A stretch of 25,104 bases of DNA from a virus, in IMG/VR virus record IMGVR_UViG_3300020462_000046, positions 1-25,104 of that record. One strand, given 5' to 3'. The translations under genes were made by a program, and so were the position numbers. Shown piece by piece: positions 1 through 7,087 of the stretch. The notes beneath the pieces were generated by a model. That model saw nothing but the letters and a program-made list of their open reading frames with translations, searched no databases and had not been told where the DNA came from. Numbering within the stretch: the first letter of the stretch is position 1; each line of letters begins with the position of its first letter.

Positions 1-668
1 AATACTGTACCTTTATGCATATCAATAAGACCAGATGGACAATATGAAATTGAATCAAATGTTAATTTAACACCAGTAGAAGTATTATTAACTTGATGTC
101 CGTGTTGATTATATATGTAAAACTCTTTGAATTTTTTTACAACATCAACACCACCCTTTTTATCAGTTTGTACTTCTCTAACTTTTTTAATTTTTCTAGG
201 GTCAATATAACGAAGTTGTTGAATACCTTTTCTTGGACTTTTAGTATCAATAACTTTATGATAGAATAATCTTCCATCAACATACCATCTTCTAAAAATA
301 TCGTGTGCTTTATTATTAAAATCTAATAATTGAAGTATTCTTTCAAACTCTTCTTTTATTCTTTTTTTAATTGAAGTAGAAACTTGTAAATTATCTAATG
401 CAATAGATACACACATATCTCTTTCATCAGATGCGATTGCTTCACTCACGATATCTTCTATTGCACTATCACACTCTGGTTGTATTGCAATATCTCTATA
501 TCTTCGGATTAAATCATCTTCTGTGCGAGAACGACCATCTGTGTCTAGAATTGTGGAATAGAAACCACCACCAGATATATCGTATGTACCATCATCAGTA
601 GCTGGAGGCGTTACCGCCCCCAACTCTTTTTCTTTTCTTTTTATTTCAAAACCAAAAAACTCAGCCAT
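1..668 (-). CDS. 20: Portal vertex protein gp20, N-terminal part (truncated by window edge)
   Basis: This is the first ~222 codons of a T4-like portal protein, the dodecameric ring at the head vertex through which DNA enters and to which the neck attaches. The start is ATG at 668, preceded by a strong ribosome site AAAGGAG, and the frame stays open to the left edge. My translation begins MAEFFGFEIKRKEKEL. It continues with features typical of the N-terminal wing of gp20, including YDISGGGFYSTILD, RTEDDLIRRYRDIAIQPECD, AIEDIVSEAIA and DIFRRWYVDGRLFYHKVI. Its place directly after tail tube gp19 is the T4 order. It has its own late promoter at 694-701. The remaining portal residues lie outside the window. 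Confidence 0.93.
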   Translation of the reverse strand, partial: MAEFFGFEIKRKEKELGAVTPPATDDGTYDISGGGFYSTILDTDGRSRTEDDLIRRYRDIAIQPECDSAIEDIVSEAIASDERDMCVSIALDNLQVSTSIKKRIKEEFERILQLLDFNNKAHDIFRRWYVDGRLFYHKVIDTKSPRKGIQQLRYIDPRKIKKVREVQTDKKGGVDVVKKFKEFYIYNQHGHQVNNTSTGVKLTFDSISYCPSGLIDMHKGTV

Positions 669-693
669 TATCTACAACTCCTTTATATTGTTA

Positions 694-701
694 TATTTAT
701 A
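694..701 (-). promoter_or_regulatory. T4-type late promoter for gp20
   Basis: The minus strand reads TATAAATA, a perfect match to the T4 late promoter box recognised by the phage gp55-type sigma factor. It lies 25 bases before the gp20 start, in the short gap after gp19. Transcription would begin about 7 bases downstream, leaving a short leader that carries the AAAGGAG ribosome site. Confidence 0.72.
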
Positions 702-704
702 GAG

Positions 705-1238
705 TTATAAATTGATGCCTGTGACTCTGAATGTGTCATATCTCCAAATGATATCAAATTGTTCAATAGCATCATTAGTATCATATGCAAGTTCTATTGC
801 ACCTAATGATTGAGGATAACAACCTTCAAGAACATATTGATGAAGAATTGTATCATCTCTATCTAGTTGTTGAACAATCATATCTACTCTGTAATCAGCT
901 GGGTTTGTTGCACCAGTATTATTAACTAAGTCATTAATACCGTTCATCCATCTTTCAACTTCTCTACGAACTCCAAAATCTGTATCGTTAAATACAGAAG
1001 TAGTCCAAGTTTCAAATGTTCTTTCACCAGCAACATAAAGAGTTCTACCTCTGAATGGAATTGCAATTTCAGCAAGTGTTTGACCAGGCAAAGATGCTGA
1101 CCTACACAGAAATGCAAACTGTTCAGTATTGATAGCTGCAGTTACTTGTCCGACTGGAGGAGGTAATATTACCCTAAACTGATTGGCACGAGCACCACCA
1201 CCAGCGAGTCTTGATTTAAAATCGTTAATATTTGCCAT
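705..1238 (-). CDS. 19: Tail tube protein gp19
   Basis: 177 residues, close to the 163 of T4 gp19. The protein forms the stacked hexamer rings of the inner tail tube, through which DNA passes. Recognisable features are the N-terminus MANINDFKSRLAGGGARANQ, the FLCRSASLPGQTLAEI segment with GRTLYVAGERTFETW after it, and FNDTDFGVRREVERWMNGIN. These are typical of myovirus tube proteins. It starts 4 bases after the gp18 stop, with ribosome site AGGAGGG inside the end of gp18, so the two are probably translated from one message. Sheath and tube gene order is as in T4. Confidence 0.95.
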   Translation of the reverse strand: MANINDFKSRLAGGGARANQFRVILPPPVGQVTAAINTEQFAFLCRSASLPGQTLAEIAIPFRGRTLYVAGERTFETWTTSVFNDTDFGVRREVERWMNGINDLVNNTGATNPADYRVDMIVQQLDRDDTILHQYVLEGCYPQSLGAIELAYDTNDAIEQFDIIWRYDTFRVTGINL

Positions 1239-1242
1239 CTAA

Positions 1243-3255
1243 TTACCCTCCTATCTCTGTAAACGCAACACCAGTTCGTACAGCGACAAAGTTAAGAGTG
1301 ATAAAGTTGATAGACCTTGTTGGTTTGACAAAAATGTCAGCAACAAATTCGTTTCTATCAATTACTTCACCAGTGTTATTAGATTCATCTGCAACTACTT
1401 TAAAGTCAGTAATACCTCTTCGTCCTTGAATCTCTCTCAAGAAAGGTTCTACTAAGTTTTTAAACTGAGCTCTTGTGAATTCATCATTGAACTCAAATAG
1501 TTGGAACTTAGCTGCAGTTGCGATTGCCTTTTCAAGAATAATGAATAATCTTCTAACATTAATTCTGTCAAATGCACTTGGTTTTGCAAGAGCAGTCTTA
1601 TCACCAAATAACACAGTACCTTGGCCAGGAAATGAGTTAACTGGATTAATTCTTGCTTTATATAGTGTATCTCTTTGGTCTTTGTTAGGTTCGTATGCAA
1701 GTTTAACTGCACCTCTAATTTGACCTCTGGTAAAACCAGCAGGAGAGAAAAACGCATCTGCAACAGATTCAGTAAATGCAGTTACACCAGCGATATCACC
1801 ATTTAATGGTACATAACGATACACATCGTTAAATCTATCATATTGGTACTTGTAACCACTATCAAAAACTGCAAATGATGTACTTGGAAGTAAATCAAAA
1901 AAGTTCTTGACATTTGTAGTTTGTGTGTTAGAATCTGCAACACCTACAACATCACTTCTTTCTGGAGAAATAAAGACTAATGCATCTTTTCTTTTTTCCA
2001 CGATAGTTACTAAGTTTGTTGCAAGAGTTGAAGTTGCTTTTGCAGCCATAATTAGGTTTACATCAACTGCTTCACCGTCATCAAATCTTGCGTATGCAGT
2101 AAGTTGTTCACCGTCTGTAACAGCATAATCATCTGTTCCATTTGCAAGTGTAGACCTATCTACATTTTCTACACCAGTTGTAAGTTTATTAAAAGCACTT
2201 GAACCTTGTACTGATAAATCAGATGAAAGAGGTTGACCCCAGTCACCAGATGCATCAATAGCTGCAGTTGGGTGGTCTCCCCAATAAACAAATTTAGAAT
2301 CTCTGTAAATTACATCTGGATAAAAATTTGAATTACCTTGAGGTGTACTTGCTTCTGGGTGTTTTGATACAAATGCAAATGTTTCTAGTATAGAGTTTAA
2401 TCTCTCACCAGCAACATCGTTATCAAAACCAGTTTGTCTTCCAGATGAATCATATACAACAATGTGTATTTCATCATCAAGAACACCTCTTGCAGTTGCA
2501 AATTCAGATGTGCCTGGAGCAGTATCAAATAAATCTGAAAATCTCCAGTATCTTTTTACATAAGAGTCATCTGCTAGGTCTGCGATTAATCCACTACCAG
2601 CAGGGTCATCTAATTGTCTAAATGTAATTGTTTCAGCAGAAAAATCAACTGCTGTAATTTCGTATTTTTGTGCTTCGTGTCCAGTTGCAAAAACTGTACC
2701 ACCAGCGTCTGAATAAAATTCTATAACTTCACCAACTGCAAAATCACCAGTTGCAATCGCATCCATTGTAATTGTTGTTTCAGCTGCAGATGCAGAAGCA
2801 TCATTAACTTGTTTATTTGACATTTCTGAAAAGTTATTTTTATCACAAATGTCTATTTTAATTCCGTTTGCGTGTATACCAGCCGTTCTTGCTGACCAAG
2901 TACCGTGAGTACCTTGTCCGTCTGCAAAAGATTCTTGATAATGCAAAGTGTTTCTGATTAATATACCAGAACCACCAGAAGATGCATTTTTCAATGTACT
3001 TTCAGTTCTTACAACTCTTAGTGAATTTGAATACTGTAAAAAGTTTGCAGCTGTGAAAAAATACTCAAAATTGTTTGCATTTGGTTTACCAAATACTTCA
3101 ACGAGTTGTTTTTCGGAACTGATACTTGTTATTTCACTGACAGGCCCTTTTTCAAAGGGGCCACAAACAGCACCAATAGTTGTAGAAACAGCAGGGACGA
3201 TATTCGTTAGGTCAACTTCTTTGACTTCTACGCCTGGAGAAACTTGAAAACCCAT
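1243..3255 (-). CDS. 18: Contractile tail sheath protein gp18
   Basis: 670 residues, against 659 in T4 gp18. The protein forms the sheath around the tail tube that contracts on infection. The N-terminus MGFQVSPGVEVKEVDLTNIV is the classic start of sheath proteins. The C-terminal part (FLREIQGRRGITDFKVVADE, then FVADIFVKPTRSINFITLNF near the end) is the conserved domain by which subunits interlock with neighbours. The middle, from about residue 90 to 350, is the more variable outer region. The start is supported by ribosome site AAGGAG and by a perfect late promoter about 42 bases upstream. It is separated from gp17 by the plus-strand gene at 3354-3680, whereas in T4 gp18 follows gp17 directly. 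Confidence 0.96.
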   Translation of the reverse strand: MGFQVSPGVEVKEVDLTNIVPAVSTTIGAVCGPFEKGPVSEITSISSEKQLVEVFGKPNANNFEYFFTAANFLQYSNSLRVVRTESTLKNASSGGSGILIRNTLHYQESFADGQGTHGTWSARTAGIHANGIKIDICDKNNFSEMSNKQVNDASASAAETTITMDAIATGDFAVGEVIEFYSDAGGTVFATGHEAQKYEITAVDFSAETITFRQLDDPAGSGLIADLADDSYVKRYWRFSDLFDTAPGTSEFATARGVLDDEIHIVVYDSSGRQTGFDNDVAGERLNSILETFAFVSKHPEASTPQGNSNFYPDVIYRDSKFVYWGDHPTAAIDASGDWGQPLSSDLSVQGSSAFNKLTTGVENVDRSTLANGTDDYAVTDGEQLTAYARFDDGEAVDVNLIMAAKATSTLATNLVTIVEKRKDALVFISPERSDVVGVADSNTQTTNVKNFFDLLPSTSFAVFDSGYKYQYDRFNDVYRYVPLNGDIAGVTAFTESVADAFFSPAGFTRGQIRGAVKLAYEPNKDQRDTLYKARINPVNSFPGQGTVLFGDKTALAKPSAFDRINVRRLFIILEKAIATAAKFQLFEFNDEFTRAQFKNLVEPFLREIQGRRGITDFKVVADESNNTGEVIDRNEFVADIFVKPTRSINFITLNFVAVRTGVAFTEIGG

Positions 3256-3296
3256 ATTTCTACTCCTTATATAGTTTAATTAATCTACTACAACTA

Positions 3297-3304
3297 TATT
3301 TATA
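3297..3304 (-). promoter_or_regulatory. T4-type late promoter for gp18
   Basis: The minus strand reads TATAAATA, a perfect late promoter box. It lies in the 98-base divergent gap between gp18 and the plus-strand gene. Transcription would start near 3290, giving a leader of about 35 bases before the gp18 ATG at 3255. Confidence 0.75.
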
Positions 3305-3320
3305 AAAAATCGTTTTTTGT

Positions 3321-3680
3321 ATGTTTGTTTTTATACCAAGTCTAAATATAAATATGAGTGAACATTATCAAAAATACCGTAACACAATACGAAAAGTTGC
3401 ACGAAGACACCGTAGATTAAAAGACAAATGGATTAACGAACAGTTAAGAGATAAATCTTGTAAATATTGTGGTGAATCTGAAATAGTTGTATTAAAATTT
3501 TATCCAGATGATAGAAAGATTCGTGCAGATTCTAAAAAGAAAAGTTTAAAAAAAGATACTAGAAAATTGTTATTAGAACAAATAGATAACAATGTAATAG
3601 TCTGTCATAACTGTTTTTTGAAAAAAGATAATGATTTAATTGATGAAGATTCATTTACCAATTTGTATCATACTTCCTAA
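3321..3680 (+). CDS. Degenerate HNH-endonuclease-like zinc-binding protein
   Basis: This is the only credible plus-strand gene. The longest frame has 119 codons, but a start at ATG 3354 (MSEHYQKYRNTIRK, 108 residues) fits the family better. Neither start has a clear ribosome site. Numbering from 3354, a basic helical N-terminus (RRHRRLKDKWINEQL) is followed by two zinc knuckles, C36-K-Y-C39-G and C84-H-N-C87. This is the layout of small phage HNH homing-type nucleases, where CxxCGES...LxFxH and CxNCHR frame the active site. Here the FHH/FDH motif is F49-Y50-P51-D52, and NCHR is NCFL. The catalytic histidines are therefore missing, and it may bind nucleic acid without cutting. Its last 26 bases overlap the end of gp17 tail to tail. 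The lysine-rich sequence and reverse orientation suggest a mobile acquisition. Confidence 0.62.
   Translation: MFVFIPSLNINMSEHYQKYRNTIRKVARRHRRLKDKWINEQLRDKSCKYCGESEIVVLKFYPDDRKIRADSKKKSLKKDTRKLLLEQIDNNVIVCHNCFLKKDNDLIDEDSFTNLYHTS
3347..3354 (+). promoter_or_regulatory. Possible plus-strand late promoter box overlapping a start codon
   Basis: The plus strand reads TATAAATA at this site, a perfect late box whose last base is the A of the ATG at 3354. If it acted as a late promoter, transcription would begin inside the gene, after this ATG. It may therefore be chance in AT-rich DNA, or give a transcript antisense to the 3' end of gp17. Read as a sigma70 -10 (TATAAA), it has only a weak -35 (TTGTTT at 3325-3330, 16-base spacer). 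Confidence 0.25.
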
Positions 3681-5295
3681 CAACTGGTGTCCACCTTTCA
3701 CCATATTCATCTACTTGTGGTATAGGGTCATCAATACCATTATCTAGGAAACCAAATGGTGCAAGGTCTTGTTCTAATTGATTTTGACTTTCTGCAAACA
3801 ACTTAGCTCTAACATCACTGTCAGTAAGTTCTTTAAAATAAGTTTGTCCAGATAACCACGCAAATAGTACACAACACATCATTAAATCATCGTGGTGTCC
3901 TTCTTCTGCTTGATATGACTGTCCGTGAAGAACAAATGAAGACATCTCTGCAACTATATCGTAATCTTCCAATATAATCTTATTAGACTCTACCATTGTT
4001 TTTAGATTAGAACAACCGATTTTTTTAACTGCTTTAGTTGTTCTCACACCAAGTTGTGATTTACCACCACTAAATCCACCACCAACTATTTGACCAGCAC
4101 GACCTCTCATACTTGCCATAATTAGATTATCATATTCTAAATCAAATTGTAATGCATTTGCAACTTGGTCACCAATATCATTTACTTCTATTAATACAAA
4201 TGCTTGATTGTATGCAAGTGCAACATCTTTAATAATATTAGGAAATAACATAGGTTTTATTTCATTATTTTTATATTTTGCAACCATACGATATGGTAAT
4301 TGAGAAACATCAACAACTATAAATGCAGATGCATCACCTTGAATACCTCTAGCTACATCTGCAACAATTACATATGTACCACCTTTTTTAGGTTTTTCAT
4401 ATACATCAAGACCAGCATTAGATGTTAAAGGTGTTCTTAAAGGTATTGTTTTTATTTTAGATGCATTTATTAATGTATTAGTAGAACCTAAGAACTCACA
4501 CTCAAATTCTTTTTGAAACTGTGCTTCACTTGTATTTGCAATCGTTTCTTTTTTCCATTTCTCATCTCTGCCTGGTACTTCAGACCAATGAACCTCTATC
4601 GGTACATAAGTATTCTTTTTTGTTTCTGCATCTGTCCATAATTTATAATACATATTCATACCGTTTGGTGTTGACACAATAATCACCTTTGTAGATTGAC
4701 CAGATGAAATAGTAGGATAAACTGAACTAAAAAACTCTTCTGCAATATTTGTAGGTACAAACGCAAACTCATCTAAAAATATCATATTGTATGAACCACC
4801 ACGAACTGCACTTGATGATGTTGAAGCTGCAACTATGCGTGAACCATTTTCTAATTCTAAACTACCTTTATTCCACGATAGTATTCCTTGTTGCAACCAT
4901 TTAGGTAAATGTTCATATGCAAGTTGTAATCTAGATAAAATATCTCTTGCAGTTGCAGCTTTGTTTGCAAGTATCGCTACATTCATATTTTGATTAAATA
5001 AAACATAATGTAATATATACGAAACCATTGTGGTTGTTTTACCAGATTGTCTAGGTAGTTTACAGATTGTAAAACGATTGTTGTGAAATGTACCAACCAT
5101 TTCTTTTTGAAAAGGGTACATATCAAATGGTATTAAACCTTTATCTAATGATACAATTTTTATATATTTTTCTATAAAATACTGTGGGTCATTCATACAT
5201 TTTTGAAACTCAAGAATATTTTCTTTTGTAAACTCTTGACTTACAAATGCTTTCTTTAAATTAGGATTTCCTAGATATTGATTTTCTATGCCCAT
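3655..5295 (-). CDS. 17: Large terminase subunit gp17 (packaging ATPase and nuclease)
   Basis: 546 residues (T4 gp17 has 610). This is the motor that pumps DNA into the prohead and cuts the concatemer. The ATPase domain shows Walker A LPRQSGKTT (residues 80-88), Walker B MIFLDE (171-176) and the coupling motif STPNG (208-212). The RNase H-like nuclease domain shows acidic residues at D313 (VADVARG), E370 (LIEVND) and D469/D470 (HHDD), so both activities look intact. The start ATG at 5295 is nested within the last codons of the upstream fibre gene A (10-base overlap), which makes the N-terminus M-G-I. gp16 is not adjacent: three fibre-like genes lie between the two terminase subunits. The 3' end overlaps the plus-strand HNH-like gene by 26 bases. 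Confidence 0.96.
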   Translation of the reverse strand: MGIENQYLGNPNLKKAFVSQEFTKENILEFQKCMNDPQYFIEKYIKIVSLDKGLIPFDMYPFQKEMVGTFHNNRFTICKLPRQSGKTTTMVSYILHYVLFNQNMNVAILANKAATARDILSRLQLAYEHLPKWLQQGILSWNKGSLELENGSRIVAASTSSSAVRGGSYNMIFLDEFAFVPTNIAEEFFSSVYPTISSGQSTKVIIVSTPNGMNMYYKLWTDAETKKNTYVPIEVHWSEVPGRDEKWKKETIANTSEAQFQKEFECEFLGSTNTLINASKIKTIPLRTPLTSNAGLDVYEKPKKGGTYVIVADVARGIQGDASAFIVVDVSQLPYRMVAKYKNNEIKPMLFPNIIKDVALAYNQAFVLIEVNDIGDQVANALQFDLEYDNLIMASMRGRAGQIVGGGFSGGKSQLGVRTTKAVKKIGCSNLKTMVESNKIILEDYDIVAEMSSFVLHGQSYQAEEGHHDDLMMCCVLFAWLSGQTYFKELTDSDVRAKLFAESQNQLEQDLAPFGFLDNGIDDPIPQVDEYGERWTPVVRKYDTNW

Positions 5296-5297
5296 TG
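5286..5297 (-). repeat. Nested fibre/next-gene junction (fibre A to gp17)
   Basis: The minus strand reads CAATGGGCATAG. In the fibre frame it is Q-W-A-stop. One frame over it holds ATG-GGC-ATA, the M-G-I start of gp17. The identical 12-mer ends fibre D at 17042-17053, and near-identical forms end B and C. Confidence 0.8.
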
Positions 5298-7085
5298 AAG
5301 TGAAACACCGTGAATAGTATTAACATGAGATAATCCAGCACCTACTATTTTCCAGCGAACTTGTACTTGAGGACTTGCTGAACCAGTTAAAGGTGTACTA
5401 CCAGTAAATATTTTAGTTCCAGAAGAACCAGATACATACCCAGTATCTGTTAAAGTTATTGCATTAAAAGTTGTATTATCTCTAGTTGCAGATGCAGTTA
5501 GTTCTGAATTTAATGCACTATTAATTTCTGCGAATACCACTATTCTTGCTTTAGTCGGAGTAGAACTTGCAGTAAATGTATCAGATATTAAGGTTGTTGA
5601 TGTATCTGATATATTACCTTGTATTTCTTTAACAATAACAACACCAGGCCCACCATCTCCTCCAACAGCACCACCAGCAGGAGTGGAAGGATTAATATTT
5701 CTTGCACCAGCTCCACCTCCACCACTATTTACAGCACCAGGCAAGCCAGGAAACCAATTTGGTTGTACTAATGGGGTGGTGTTTGTATCTCCACCACCGA
5801 AAGGTACTGAAGTACCTTCTGGAAATTCGCCTGCACCAGCACCAGCACCACCACCAGCATAACCTACTGATGTAGTACCATCTGCAATATTATAAAGTAA
5901 ACCATTACCACCCTCTCCACCGATAGGGCCTTCTGCATCTCCACCAACACCACCAGCGCCGCCACCACCAGCAGTTGCTAGTTCACCCCCAGCATCTGGT
6001 TGATTTACACCACCATCATTTCCAAAACTTCCAGGCGAATTTACTGGTAAAATTGAAGGACTTAATGGAATAGGATGATTTTCATCTTGTTTACCTTCCC
6101 CACCAGGCCCCATATATGGCCCAGGCCCAGCACCACCACCACCACCAGAACCACCCTCGTGATAAGTTTCACCAGATACACCACCCATATATGGATGCGA
6201 ACCAGAAGTTAGATAACCACCACCAGCACCTCCACCTTCACCTATAAGAGGCCCGAAAGATGAATCAGAACCAGTTTCGCCAGGTGAATAATATGTATGT
6301 GCCATTGGGTATGAATATTGTGGGTGTTCATAACCACCGAATTCGCCAGTTCCTACACGGCCATCTGGTCTTGCAGTAGGAGTGTAAGGTGTTGAACCAG
6401 GCGCTGGAGGATTATATCCAGCACCTTCTCCACCAGCACCAACCACTACTGCAACTGTACCACCAGGCGTTACTGGATAATTTGGATAGTATATTAAACC
6501 ACCAGCACCAGCACCACCACCTTTAACAGTATTATAACCACCAGAGCCTCCACCTCCACCACCTCCAACAACTAAAACATTAACACTCGTAACTCCAGAC
6601 TCAACAGTATATGTGTGGGGCCCAGTTGCTGTAAATGAAAATATATTTTGAGTTGGTGGAGTAGAGGGCATAAAACCAGAACCACCAGAGTAAAAATCTG
6701 AAGAACTATCATATGTTACATTAGAATTTTCAGCAGTATCTATACCAGACTCATCATTAAACTCATCCACAACACCATCTTTTAAATTAAATATTGTGAG
6801 TCCCTCTGCGACTGCCATTTTAAAACCTAATACACCAATATTAAAAGTATTTGTATCTGATTGTGCTACATTTGCAACTTGAAATGCACCAGCACCATTT
6901 AATAATTCTGATGCACTACCAGGCAAATTTAATTTTGAAAATGCAATACTAGCTTGTGGTGATACATCTGTATTTGCGATAGTATTATCTAATATTATAT
7001 CTGAATTAACACTACTATCTGCAAGTTTATCAGAATCTAATGCACTATCACCAATAAGATTTTTATTTACTTTTGTTATTCCCAT
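5286..7085 (-). CDS. Glycine-rich tail fibre/adhesin paralogue A
   Basis: 599 residues, one of five paralogues, probably exposed on the virion as a receptor-binding or fibre-tip protein. Residues ~1-80 hold short repeats (DSALDSDKLADSSVNSD, NTDVSPQASIAFSKL), a pattern of fibre attachment regions. Then comes the family block FNIGVLGFKMAV...GLTIFNLKDGVVDEFND. The centre, from about residue 150 to 490, is a glycine-rich domain beginning TYTVESGVTSVNVLVVGGGG, with many GGGG runs broken by aromatic and proline residues. This pattern resembles polyglycine-II adhesins such as gp38-type tips. The last ~95 residues (DTFTASSTPTKARIVVFAE, ATRDNTTFN, KIFTGSTPLTGSASPQVQ) form a constant beta-rich domain. 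The centre is about 80% alike to B by eye. The function is inferred from pattern and context; no catalytic motif is seen. Confidence 0.75.
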   Translation of the reverse strand: MGITKVNKNLIGDSALDSDKLADSSVNSDIILDNTIANTDVSPQASIAFSKLNLPGSASELLNGAGAFQVANVAQSDTNTFNIGVLGFKMAVAEGLTIFNLKDGVVDEFNDESGIDTAENSNVTYDSSSDFYSGGSGFMPSTPPTQNIFSFTATGPHTYTVESGVTSVNVLVVGGGGGGGSGGYNTVKGGGAGAGGLIYYPNYPVTPGGTVAVVVGAGGEGAGYNPPAPGSTPYTPTARPDGRVGTGEFGGYEHPQYSYPMAHTYYSPGETGSDSSFGPLIGEGGGAGGGYLTSGSHPYMGGVSGETYHEGGSGGGGGAGPGPYMGPGGEGKQDENHPIPLSPSILPVNSPGSFGNDGGVNQPDAGGELATAGGGGAGGVGGDAEGPIGGEGGNGLLYNIADGTTSVGYAGGGAGAGAGEFPEGTSVPFGGGDTNTTPLVQPNWFPGLPGAVNSGGGGAGARNINPSTPAGGAVGGDGGPGVVIVKEIQGNISDTSTTLISDTFTASSTPTKARIVVFAEINSALNSELTASATRDNTTFNAITLTDTGYVSGSSGTKIFTGSTPLTGSASPQVQVRWKIVGAGLSHVNTIHGVSLQWA

Positions 7086-7087
7086 TG
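7076..7087 (-). repeat. Nested fibre junction (B to A)
   Basis: The minus strand reads CAATGGGAATAA: Q-W-E-stop for fibre B, and ATG-GGA-ATA, the M-G-I start of fibre A, in the other frame. The two genes overlap by 10 bases. Confidence 0.8.

Noticed and set aside
1232-2128. Plus-strand frames opposite the tail sheath gene
   Set aside because: They are shadows of gp18, with no family resemblance and no translation signals.
3255-5295. Intron or split gene around the HNH-like gene
   Set aside because: gp17 and gp18 are each complete and continuous, so the gene lies between them and does not interrupt a coding sequence.
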